DNA from: Blastomussa wellsi
Lineage: Eukaryota; Cnidaria; Anthozoa; Scleractinia; Plerogyridae
Direction of reading: 5' to 3'
Length of the DNA: 64,000 nt
Assembly (NCBI GenBank): GCA_947652115.1
Contig: OX393569.1
Location: forward strand, 16,049,008 to 16,113,007
The notes under the pieces were generated by a model. The model worked only from the letters and a program-made list of their open reading frames with translations. It was not told where the DNA came from and ran no database searches. Within the stretch, counting starts at the first letter, position 1; the number at the start of each line of letters is the position of its first letter. This document shows, in pieces, positions 38,101 through 47,993 of the stretch. Made by a program: the position numbers and the translations under genes.

Positions 38101-41100
38101 CACCTTGATCGGTTTTGGTGCAAAATCTGTGCACAAAAAGGCCAATATACCTAAAGAAGATCTGGGCATACAGGGGTGACAACTCAAAGGAGGCCTTTTT
38201 TGGAGAAAAATAAAATTTTTCTGTGAAATCTTAAAATTTTTCCAGGAATTGGGAGCATAAAGTGATGCAGCTAAAATCTTGGGAAGTTTGAGGTTTTTCA
38301 ACAATGTCTCCCAAAAAGTCGGGATGGTCATCCCAAATATTTGGGATGACCTTCATTTACATATGGTACTGCTTATATAAAGCCAAAGGTAATCTTTTCT
38401 GGCAGAGCACCTCCCCATATATTCCACCATAGGGTGTAACACCCCCGTCCACTCCCCCCAACCTATAAGTCTATAATAGCTATAGAGTGTTTTCACATGA
38501 CGTCATGGCGGCCATATTGGTGTCCCAAAACAATCCTCCGGGAATTTAACTCTATTGTTATGAAAATATCATCTTTTGTTTCAGCAATCCAATATGGCCG
38601 CTTGTCATGTGTGTGAAAATACTCTATAAGTACATTACCACTGTTGAAAGTATTTCTCATTTTGAATATTTTTTGGCATTTTTATACTTAAGAAACTATT
38701 TTTGAGAGGTTTTCTTCAATCTGAAAGTATAATGTTCTATGTTAGAAAAATGATTTGAAATACCTTTACTACTGTGCTCCTTTAAATTATCCATTCTTTC
38801 AGTTTACCTTCAAAATTCCTTGTCAATGTAGGTACTCTGCTGTGAGAAAGCAGTTTGGTCCACCAGGAAAGGATGAGATTCCAGTGCTGGAATATCAAAT
38901 GCAGGTCTGAAGGAAATTGCTCTAAAAACTGTATGGAGTGCAAATGATTACTTATAGACAAGACAACTTTCTTTTGTTTATTGTCACCAGTTTTTGTTCT
39001 GAACATGCACTCAGTAAATTTTTGCTACCAATTTGGTTATTATTTTTCCTATTATATTTTATTTATCAAGCTGTGTCAAACTTTAAAGGTGCTTCATTGT
39101 GCCTCAGAGCAGGATTCAAAACTAATGGATTTTTCAAAATATGTGGAGATTTAAGAGTAGGGCCAAACGAATTTTAATTGTCAACTTAGTGCAAACAGTA
39201 CTTAAGTAAATTTTATAGTTTGAAGCCACATTTTTTGACTTTCAACCTTTGTTTGGTTCCTTTCAGCAATGGAGACTTATTCCCAAGCTTGCAGCAACAT
39301 ATGTTCTAGCTTATTTTGCAAGGACTTTCTTTATGAACTTTGTGGAACTACAAGTTGGTATGATGATGGGTGAAACAGGCGAAGAACAAGTGAGTTTTTT
39401 TCCTGCATAGGTAGTAAACTGTGCACTAGACTGTTCCAGGCTCTCAGATAGTTGGGCACGCGAAGAAAAGATACGCGAGCGAAGCAAGTGGAAGAGCGAA
39501 GACGTGAGAGCCTGTAAGCATTATTTTAAACTCCTCATGCCGCCCACTTGAAAGAGGAGACCCCAACTTGTCAAAATATCAGTGTTCAAATGCCAATAAT
39601 TTCGTAATTTCATATTTACAGTTGTATTTGCTCTTTGGGGCTGAGACCGTATTAGAGAGGGTTCGTATTATAGAGGTTATCATAAAGAAAATGTATGGGA
39701 TCATGGGAAACCGTCCGTAAGGAGAGGTTCGACTGTATCTTTCATTTGAATGGTCACACACTAGGGTTTCACCTACGCAAGGTTTGAACTGATATCTCTC
39801 AGCGATAACCAAATCATCCAATATGCTAATTTATTTCCATGGCAGGAGTAATTAAACACTTTTGGTACCCTTTAATCATTATTCGATAAGCACAGTTTTT
39901 TGTGTCTTTTGCTTTTCAGGCAGCTTTGGGCCGCGAGATCCATGCATTGTCATCTGCCAGCAAACCACTGGCTGGTTGGGTTGCGCAGACTGCTATCCAA
40001 GAATGCCGAGAGGCTTGTGGTGGTCATGGTTACCTTGCAAGTAATCAGCGCTCTCTTAATGTTACTAACCCTTTTAATAAGATGGCTCATAACAGTTATC
40101 CTTTGTGGTAATTATAACTTCAAGTCCATATCAGTTGATATTTACCATGAAATTCAGTGATAAGCGACCTTTTGAATTATATAATTAGACCTGTCCATAT
40201 AAGGGCATTACAAGTTTTGATTGACAGAAGCCTATTGCCAACTGCTTGCTGGAGTTTTGTTTCAAAGGGTCACTGAATTTGACGGTAGTGCCCAATCATT
40301 GGTGAATGATTGCGGATTATCTTCACGACATGACACAGTGACCATAGCCACAGCAACTAAGAGTGATGCTGTTTTTTTCAGTCAACAGGTTTGGTGAACT
40401 AAGGAATGATAACGATCCCAACTGTACTTATGAAGGAGATAATAACATGCTTTTATGGCAGACCAGTAGTTACCTTTTGTCTCTTCTGGAAGCCGAGCAA
40501 AAAGGTAAGCTTTAGTCCCAAATCTTGCTATGAGACATGTCTGCCAAAAAGAGCTCTATGTTAGTAGAGGTTAGACTTTTTTCTTCTCGGGCCTTGATCT
40601 CAGAATTCTTCATGACGATTGTATACTGCATATGGTGGGTGGAGTGAGTGAGATTTTATTATTGCAGAGATGCTAGCCTGGGATTAGATTTGTTTTGAAG
40701 AGGAAGGGAAAAATTGACGTTCATCGAATCGTACCTCATCCAAATCAGCTAAGGAGTCCAAAAACGTACGCAGGTGCGCAATGACATTTCAGATTTAACC
40801 TCATCAGGAGACTTCGTTTAGCTCAGCTAGTAAGCCAGGTGTTGAAGATTTAGCTGATTCAGGATAAGGTGATAGACTGCTGCGTCTTTGGAGAAACATG
40901 TATATCAACTGTCGCTTTTCTTTGGGCATTGCAATGAAAAGAAATATGTTCTCTGCTTCTTCAAATAGGTGTCCACATTTCCTGTCCACTTAACTCGGCT
41001 GACTTCATTAACAACATTGAACAAATCATGGCACAAAGATTTCATGCCAAGACGGAAAAAGATTGTAGAGAGCCTGACTGTAAGTATATCATTCACTTTG

Positions 41101-44100
41101 AGGTTTGGTCGACGTGAAGGCCGGTGGCTGATGTCTTGAGGCTCTTTGATTACAAGTTACAAGGTGACTATTAAGTCCACTATTACAAGTAGTAATCTGT
41201 ATGATTTTGTTTGATTTTAGTTTTAGTTAGAGCTTACCAGTGGCTCGTTTGTTACCTGTTAAAAGAGAGTGCTGCAAAGCTTCAACAAGAGCTGGCAAAT
41301 GGAAAGGTAGGTCTCAGCAGACGTTTCTTTTTTTCAGTTTTGTAGGAGGCAAAGTAGAAACCAAATCATCTATTTGCTTGATTTATTTTTAGATATAGTA
41401 ATCTTTCTTTTGCTCCATCAAAGGATGCTTTCACAGCCAAGAATAACAGCCAAGTCTTCTATTGCAGATCACTCGCTCTCGCCTACATTGAGGTATTAAA
41501 CTTCATTTGACCTGTGCCACAACCTAATTGCTAAAAATTTCTTTAATTACTAATCCCTATTTTCTTTATTGGCCGTTTTGATTTTCAGTGCACAGTTTTA
41601 CAAAGATTTAAGGAAGCAATTTTCAACGAGGATGAAACTCCGCAGGAACTTAAACCAGTTCTTTTCAAACTTTGTTCTTTGTACGGCTTGTCTTCCCTGG
41701 AGACACATCTCACCACTCTATACCAAGGTGAGGCTGTGACTAGGAGAGGCTGCTGTCCGTTTGTGAAAGCGTTATATTTCTCAAATGATTTTCCATTTTT
41801 TTCTCTGATTTGCTGTCGCACTTAAATTAAAAAAACGCGTCTCACGAGTAGATTTATTGGAAAAGCCAAGTTCCATCTTCCAGAAGCAAGTTGGAAAGAG
41901 CGACTTTCCATAGGCTAGTTTTCTCGTAGCCTGCGTGGCAGGCAGTCTAAACCGCTGTAGCTTTTCTTTTCGTGGCTCTTTTAAATGACACAACAACATA
42001 AGGGACGGACCATTCCTGCACAAGAAAAAGCGCCAAAAAAATATCGTGCAAAGGGAGGCATGGGAAAAAGTCTAGCAAGCACTGTCTTCTGTCCAGGGCC
42101 TGTAATGATGTTAATAAAATTTTGCACAAGCTCACAGTCCAGAAACAACGTAGCACAACCTAAAGGTGAAAAAAAATCTTGCCCAGAAAAATTGCCCAAG
42201 CACCCCCCCCCCCCCCCTCCCCTCCCCTTAAAAATTGAATGGTCCATCCCTAAAATTACGACGCCACCGCCCGAGAACAAATTTATTGTTTAATAGCATT
42301 GTGTAATCTGTTACGCTAGAATTTGATGATTAATTAAGCGACTAGCAAGTCAGGCCATCAGAAATGAATACACAGATCCTTGCAAACATGACACAGAACA
42401 TTTTGGTAACTTTATCGAACTTTAATGTTCAGCGAGAATTGTACTCGGCCACTGTGCTTGTGCACCCATGTTAACATGGCCTGACACTCACTTGAGTTCA
42501 ACAAACAAAGTAATGACGGTCTTTTTGTGATAGGTGGTTTCTGTTGTTCAGCGAATGATGCCAGGATTGTAAGAGCAGCGATTCTAAGTCTCTGTTACGA
42601 GGTACATACTATGATATATACTTCTTGGCATTCGAATAAAGGTGCCCTTTGCTGTCGCTGTTTTAGCCTGCGAACAGGCTCCCGAGTAGAGGCTTAGGAG
42701 GAAAAGCATTGGCGAGCGAAGCGAGCCTAGGGTGATCTGTGGGGAAGGAGGGACGCAAACCTCGCTTCTGTCTCTTTGTCTCTTTTCGCAAAATCTCCAA
42801 CAGGAGAGCCTGTTCGCAGGCTGCCGCTGTTTTGGGTCGTCGCGCAACCCTTTCTTCACCAGTGGAGAGATGCGTTTGCGTGGTAACCAAAATAAGGGCT
42901 ACAAAAGAGGCTAGACAAATGTTTTTTTTTTCGGTTTGTATTTATCTTAGTTAAAAGACGATGCTGTGGCTCTTGTAGATGCATTGGCTCCTCCGGATTT
43001 TATCCTTAACTCGCCCATTGGACACAGTAATGGAAAGGTAGGTAAAAACTAAGAGAATATTTTTGTCGCGCATAAAGTTTAACACTCGCAGGTGTTAGAG
43101 CTTTCGTTTGGCGGGAAATTAGGAATGCTCTGAAATTAAGTGCAAGCTGTCATAGGCGGAGGTGCCAATCGTGTGGTGTTTGCGTCACGTACTATCGCAC
43201 AGTAACAAGGAATACAACTGGACGACTTTTGTGACATACTCCATTTAGGGCCTCTTCATATGAGCCCGGTAACCGGGCTGGCCCGGTTACCGGGACGAAT
43301 TTTGTCGTCTGTTCATATGGGAAATTTCAGCCCGGTTACCGGGATGAAAAAGAGTCGAAAAGGGCGCGAAACGTGGACTGAGGCCCTGGGAACGAGTTTG
43401 AGGATGGCGCCACGTTGAACAGTTATATCGTTCGCTCCCATCGTAGCGTTATCAACGCTCGTAGCTCTAGTGCTACAACTTCACGGGGTCCTTTTGCTAT
43501 GGAAAATACATCAAACCAGGCAGATTGATGCAATCCGGATCGGCTTGTTGCGGAAGAAAAGTTATTTCTTCCGAAATGTAAAGCAGCTGAAGCAGAGAGA
43601 TTTGTACAGAAAAAAACGAAGTTGTTGGCATAAACCCGGTCGAACTGACTTGTGGTGGAAAAACATCTGGACGGGAGTAGCACCTGAAGAATGTTGGAAA
43701 GAGAACTTTCGGATGTCAAGGGCTGCTTTTGTGAACCTGGTATCGGAGCTAAGGCCATCATATATTTTGACTCTTTTACACGATGCTTTGCTTTGGCCTG
43801 CTCTTCCTTTGAACGGGTTTTGAAATCATCCGGTAACTTGAAAGCAGCCACAGGACCAAATATAGATTCATCGTCCTCATGAAGCTTCGCCATGTCCACT
43901 CGCAGTTCTTGGTACTGAATTTGTTTATCGGCGTCGAAATCAAGGTTTCTATAGGCCATTTTTGATTTGTATTCAAGTAAACAGTCGATCAACTGCCTTA
44001 CCGTGTCTGTTTCCCAACGGAATCTCTTCGAAGTCAAGGTGGAAGACACTTCGCCATCCGCCATGTTTGCACGCGTTGTAGGTCGCGTGAGCTGCGTTCC

Positions 44101-45278
44101 GTTTAGTCAGCGTCCTTACAAGGCATGCGTAGTTGAAAAATTTTCATCCCGGTAACCGGGCTGGAGTGTTCATATGGGAAAATATTTCATCCCGGTTACC
44201 GAGATCTCGGTTTCTACAACCGAGATCTCGGTAACCGAGCTGGCCCGCCTTCTCATATGAACACATCGAAATTTTTACAAAGGAAATAGGAGTGAGGCGA
44301 GATCTCGGTAACCGGGCTAGCCCGGTCAACCGGGCTCATATGAAGAGGCCCTTAGTGAACCAAACGCGAAGACTTATCTGTTGCTGCCTATTGTTGCTAT
44401 TTGCTTTAGTTTATAACAACATTTTCGGTATTTTTACGACAGATCTTTATATTACTTTTTCCCAATGTTTGGTCAAAGTTAGTCTGGGAGACGGAAAATT
44501 AAACTGAAGTATTTATTTATTTAGCATCACCTGTACAAACTAAAATACAAAATAAATAAAATAGAATACTTATATAGATGGGGAGACCACTTAACAGCCT
44601 ATCCAATTACAGTGGATCCCACGTTAATAAGTGAAAATAACTAAAACTACTCGTACGTAAGAAGACGGATAAGAAGAAAAAAAAAACAGAAGATTAATAC
44701 TAGAAGCAGCACAACGACGGACATAGAAGAGTCATCACCCCTCCCTGGGTGAACTGCGGCTTTGTAATATAACTACCCATCAGTTACGTCATTCCTTAGT
44801 GGTGCACCCCTCCTGAAAAAATCCTGGATCCGCCCCTGTAATGTAAGACATTGGTAAGCTGAGTCACACAAGATCTTCTAGCTAAAAAGCCGTGCTGTTC
44901 ACAACTAATGAGGTGGGATATATGGTCCCTTGGGCTCACCGAAACACAGCACTCAAGAACTTTGGAAAATGACAGGGAGAAGAGAAATAGGGCGGTAATT
45001 CTCTACAGTGTCTCTCTATTAAGAAGTCTTGGAAAACTTAAACCAAGAAAAAGGGGCAAAACTTGTCAGAACTTGATTAAACAACATCGAGGTGCTTCGA
45101 CCTAATAGGTTACGCCCTTCTTCATTCTTTAATGATGGTCTAAAATTACTATCTGTCTCCCCAGGCTCACGAAAACTTACACGCAGCGATCATGCAGAAC
45201 CCAGAAAACCTGAAACGAATTTCCTGGTGGAAGGACTGTCGTCAGCTTCCGGTCATCCGTGACCGAAGCAAATTGTGA
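32113..45278 (+). CDS. ACOX3: Peroxisomal acyl-CoA oxidase 3 (pristanoyl-CoA oxidase), copy A
   Basis: Exons: 32113-32514, 34541-34618, 35461-35550, 35974-36206, 37245-37454, 38832-38904, 39267-39389, 39920-40040, 40382-40504, 40969-41079, 41221-41306, 41424-41492, 41589-41727, 42534-42601, 42951-43037, 45165-45278. All introns are GT-AG and the phases close into 708 residues (human ACOX3 about 700). It is an FAD enzyme that oxidises 2-methyl-branched and long acyl-CoAs to 2-enoyl-CoA, passing electrons to O2 and making H2O2. Seen: [15 protein letters not shown] near the N-terminus, the FAD-side motif [17 protein letters not shown] from 162, [13 protein letters not shown] at 431-443, and CTYEGDNN with Glu461 as the expected catalytic base. 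The C-terminus is RDRSKL, a PTS1 signal. Similarity to ACOX3 is clearer than to ACOX1 (GPLxxYRxx[11 protein letters not shown], APPDFxLxSPIG). Exon 11 has two in-frame acceptors six bases apart. Intron 15 is enlarged by a Harbinger remnant. Confidence 0.95.
32692..32836. repeat. Palindromic MITE, about 145 bp
   Basis: Inverted ends GATATATTAAAGTTCTAACATG and its near-complement (ending in TTTTAATATATC) flank a short body. It lies in intron 1 of ACOX3-A and abuts another palindrome at 32833. Confidence 0.65.
32833..32944. repeat. Palindromic MITE with TGTTGTGGTTCAA ends
   Basis: TGTTGTGGTTCAAATTT at the left and AAAATTGAACCACAACA at the right are complements. A half-element with the same end (AAAATTGAACCACAACAC) sits at about 9889-9906, just past exon 4 of the EF-hand gene. 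Confidence 0.65.
33109..33312. repeat. AGCCTGTGAACAGGCT-type MITE
   Basis: Begins with AGCCTGTGAACAGGCT and ends with GTCTGTTTACAGGCTAC, with a G-rich then C-rich body. Related ends occur at 42666-42823, 49173-49250 and 49870-49945. Intron 1 of ACOX3-A. Confidence 0.5.
33991..34430. repeat. Large foldback element, about 440 bp
   Basis: Two arms of about 200 bases are inverted copies of each other around position 34210. Paired blocks include TATTTGGCAAGAATA, TTTCTTGTTTAAACTGTC, TACCAGATTCTGCTTCAGTC and GAGTTGCATTGAGAGAGCTG. The loop is only a few bases (AGCTTCTAAAAGCTT). It sits in intron 1 of ACOX3-A, ending about 110 bases before exon 2. Confidence 0.8.
35186..35396 (-). repeat. SINE family A copy
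   Basis: Shows GATGGGATGCTAGTCC, ACACCTGGGTGGAGAGAGG, the degenerate B box and the head end ACCATGAGGCCACTT. It is in intron 2 of ACOX3-A. Confidence 0.65.
37533..37772 (-). repeat. SINE family A copy, near full length
   Basis: Contains TCCGTAGCATGAAG, GGTTACCCCCCAGCAGT, GACCTGGGCGAAGAGAGG, GTCTTGCCCAAGAAC and the head complement GTTAGGCCACTGCACC. Intron 5 of ACOX3-A. Confidence 0.7.
38481..38628. repeat. MITE with TATAGAGTGTTTTCAC ends
   Basis: The left end TATAGAGTGTTTTCACATGA and right end GTGTGAAAATACTCTATA are inverted, and the arms continue through GGCGGCCATATTGG and CCAATATGGCCGC. Intron 5 of ACOX3-A. Confidence 0.7.
42001..42251. repeat. MITE with AGGGACGGACCATTC ends
   Basis: AGGGACGGACCATTC on the left and GAATGGTCCATCCCT on the right are inverted. 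The body has a long C run at about 42205. Intron 13 of ACOX3-A. Confidence 0.6.
42666..42823. repeat. MITE with AGCCTGCGAACAGGCTC ends
   Basis: AGCCTGCGAACAGGCTC faces GAGCCTGTTCGCAGGCT at the right end, a nearly exact inverted pair. A further GCGAGCGAAGCGAGC word lies inside. Intron 14 of ACOX3-A. Confidence 0.65.
43470..43756 (+). pseudogene. Truncated Harbinger transposase (N-terminal part)
   Basis: The frame carries [20 protein letters not shown] then [15 protein letters not shown], which I recognise as the region upstream of the DDE nuclease in Harbinger-type proteins. The catalytic part is absent because the frame runs into the Myb remnant. Non-functional by truncation. Confidence 0.65.
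43757..44064 (-). pseudogene. Truncated Harbinger Myb/SANT-like protein
   Basis: Starts with an ATG ([20 protein letters not shown]) and continues with [16 protein letters not shown], like the trihelix Myb-type partner protein coded by Harbinger elements. It stops being plausible after [11 protein letters not shown], where transposase sequence on the other strand begins. A deletion product. Confidence 0.6.
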
Positions 45279-45671
45279 AAAGAAGAATGCACGGGAAAAA
45301 AATGGGAGATATAATTTGTCCATCATTACGATTCATTTTTACTTATATTATCGCAATAGTATGTATCATATTCAACTTATACCAAAATAACTCAAGATGT
45401 ATAAATGATATTTAGGTGTCGACCAAGTCGAAGAAAAATATAGCTTTTTATGTTGGTAGTTTTTTACGTCTTTTAGCCAGGTTTTCTTAAAATCCGTTTT
45501 CCCACATAACTGGGGCCAAACCGGATTCGTTATGCGTCGCGCAATGAAGCCTAGGAACAAGATATATGAAAACTAAAGTTGATAAAGTATAAAGGACAAT
45601 GAAACGGACACTGTTGTTCAGCACCTAAAAGTCAAGTCTACGTCGAGCATAGTGGTACATACCGCCGAAGC

Positions 45672-45893
45672 TTATCCCGGTTTCCGTAGCATAAAGCGAA
45701 TAAGAGTATTTCTATTCCCCCCAGTATTCAATTCGCCCTTACCCATTTATACACCTGGTTGAAGAGAGGTGCTATGAGAGTAAAGTGTCTTTCCAAGAAC
45801 ACAATGCATTGCCCCGGCCAGGGCTCCAACCCGGACCTTTGGATCCGGAGTCCAGCGCACTAACCATGGGGCCATCGCGCCTCCCATTTTGTT
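45672..45893 (-). repeat. SINE family A copy
   Basis: Shows TTTCCGTAGCATAAAGCG, ATACACCTGGTTGAAGAG, CTCCAACCCGGACC and the head complement CGCACTAACCATGG, GCGCCTCCCA. Confidence 0.65.
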
Positions 45894-46377
45894 CAGGCCC
45901 TGGGGCTACATTATTTGAGTTAAACTATTGATGGTATCAGTCTTTTCATTTCCTTGCAATTTTAGTCAGAAGATGAGATTTTAAAAACGTTCAAAGTTTT
46001 CGTAAACATTCTATCAGTGCCATATTAGTACGTGTTCAATAAATTTAATAAATTTATTTTCCATTATAATATAGACACGACTCTGCGCGCGCTCTGATTG
46101 GTCAAAAACCCCTGTTTTATCAGAGTATGAAACATAGAAAAAGCGTGTTTTATTGTTTTTCGTCAGCTTTACTCTAGTGAAAATTTGCAAGGGATGGCGG
46201 CGAAGATCTTCTATGAAGAAATTCCGGACAAAATTCTGAATCAAGCTGCAGAGATTGTCGAAGAAGCTTCTAAGTTCTAGAGGAAAGTAGAAGAAGCGAA
46301 ATTAAATTGCTTCAGTTTATCGATCGTGCGTGCTTTGTTGTTTTTACTCGCGGCGTATAAAATCTATATCATAAAGC

Positions 46378-46468
46378 AAATGAAGAAGCCTGAGCCATAT
46401 ATTATACTGTCATAATTGCCCGTCTTGTTTTATGACAGTATAATGCATGGCTTAGGCTTCTTTATTTG
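46378..46468. repeat. Hairpin MITE, about 91 bp
   Basis: Arms of about 37 bases (AAGAAGCCTGAGCCAT, ATTATACTGTCATAA) are answered by complements TTATGACAGTATAAT and ATGGCTTAGGCTTCTT with a 15-base loop. Confidence 0.7.
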
Positions 46469-46685
46469 TTAAATAAGTCATGGTAGCTTGTTCTATCTGA
46501 GTTACTCGCGACATCAAAACACGTTACGGTGGAAGTCCTTTGAATCCAAGTCAGCGAAAGTGCGTTTTAGCAGAAAACCCGAGCTGCCCGAGTGCCATAT
46601 AGAGCGAGTTAAGTTTCAATTGCTTGATCTGTACTGGGAAATATTTCCCGCGGCCGTTTTTGTACGGACCTCGCTGCCCAACCTC

Positions 46686-46714
46686 GTTCCCAGGGTCTAA
46701 AAGACCCTGGGAAC
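46686..46714. repeat. Short perfect inverted repeat
   Basis: GTTCCCAGGGTC and GACCCTGGGAAC are separated by five bases. It is probably an end-to-end remnant of a MITE. Confidence 0.55.
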
Positions 46715-47478
46715 TCGGCGCGTACTGCCATGACAGTATCCCAACCCCTCTGCCAAGTGTGGCAACAACTTGAAAAATACTTGAATATGAACACTTCGTA
46801 GAAAGCCATGTACTGTCGTATTACAGTGGAATCAAAGTAAATTGAAAAACAGTCCCTCGCAATATGACGGCACTTAGAAATTAGATAGAGAAAAAAGGTC
46901 TGATCTCCACCTGGGAAGTGAATTGATTGTTCACTAAGCGACAGAGTCGTACCACACTGCGCGATATCTTTACCGAAGAAAAGAATGTGCATAAAATGCA
47001 TTTGCAAGAAACGGAAACTTTGAATTGCAAGCAATGCAGGAAAAAAAGGACATGATCATTTTTTCAAGGGTTTCTGGGAATTTGATAAAAATGTCTTTCC
47101 CTGGTCGTACGTTCCCGATTGGACGAGAACGCGCGACCAGGAAGTCGTCTGAAATTCAGGCTAGGAATTATTTGATTCTTTTTATGAACATATATTTTCA
47201 GTCATTTCGATGGGTTTCTTGTTACATAATCAATTATTTTAAATTTTCCAGCCGTTTAGGAACCAACTGCTCTCAAGTGCGTTAACCTGTGGCGCACTCG
47301 TTCCCAGAGTCCACTCTTCATTGACCTTCCCAGAAGCCTTCAAGTGTTCGCGTGAGACTGCTCTTCCAAGGTTCCAAAGCTTGCAACATCAACATGCTTC
47401 GGTAAAAAATCACGAATGTAATGGTTGAAATTTATTTTGATGGATGAAAAAGAGTTAGGTAACACCAAATAGCTGCAG

Positions 47479-47934
47479 ATGTCAGAATTACCTGTGGATT
47501 GCGAGTTACATGAACGTGGTGTGCAACATTTTCCTCCAGGGCCATTGGACAGCTATCGAAAACTCGCTTCATTCGACTGGTTTCAAATGAAGATCTTTAT
47601 AGATGGCGGAGAGGATGTTGTCAGATTTAAGCATTATGTGTGGAAAACTATGGAAAAAGATCCTCTGTTTCATAGAGAAAATGATAGCAAACTGTCATTT
47701 GATGAATACAGGCAACTCACAATGAAACGGTGTAGAAGAATTGTTGAGTACAATTTTTTCACTGGCAAACAGGCCATCGCTAGACCTCTCTTGCCTCGAG
47801 TATTCGACGAAATATTTGGAAGTTTTGACTGGAGTATGTGTGCAAAATATATGTTGAACACATCGGTGAGTAGTGTACTTGTACTTACTTTGGCCTTTGA
47901 CCTTTATTTCTTGTTGCGAGACAGCTTTACTGTC

Positions 47935-47993
<59 letters not shown>

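Larger units (their letters stand above)
43248..44351. mobile_element. Deleted PIF/Harbinger transposon
   Basis: Terminal inverted repeats begin GGGCCTCTTCATATGAGCCC and extend about 45 bases with few mismatches. TTA flanks both ends (43245-43247 and 44352-44354), the three-base target duplication typical of Harbinger. Subterminal CCCGGTTACCGGG-like palindromes recur at both ends. Inside are the start of a transposase-like frame on plus and of a Myb/SANT-like frame on minus, meeting near 43757. This layout fits a convergent two-gene Harbinger that lost its middle. It sits in intron 15 of ACOX3-A. The matching intron of copy B is only 325 bases and lacks it. Confidence 0.8.
45279..47478. other. 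Intergenic region between the ACOX3 copies
   Basis: 2.2 kb between the stop of copy A and the start of copy B. It holds a SINE and palindromes (listed) and a short ATG frame at 46196-46287 that looks like transposon border sequence. No clear gene. The promoter of copy B should lie in the last few hundred bases. Confidence 0.6.

Noticed and set aside
46196..46287. A small gene starting MAAKIFYEEIPDK
   Set aside because: Only about 30 codons, set beside repeat sequence, with no conserved feature I can name.
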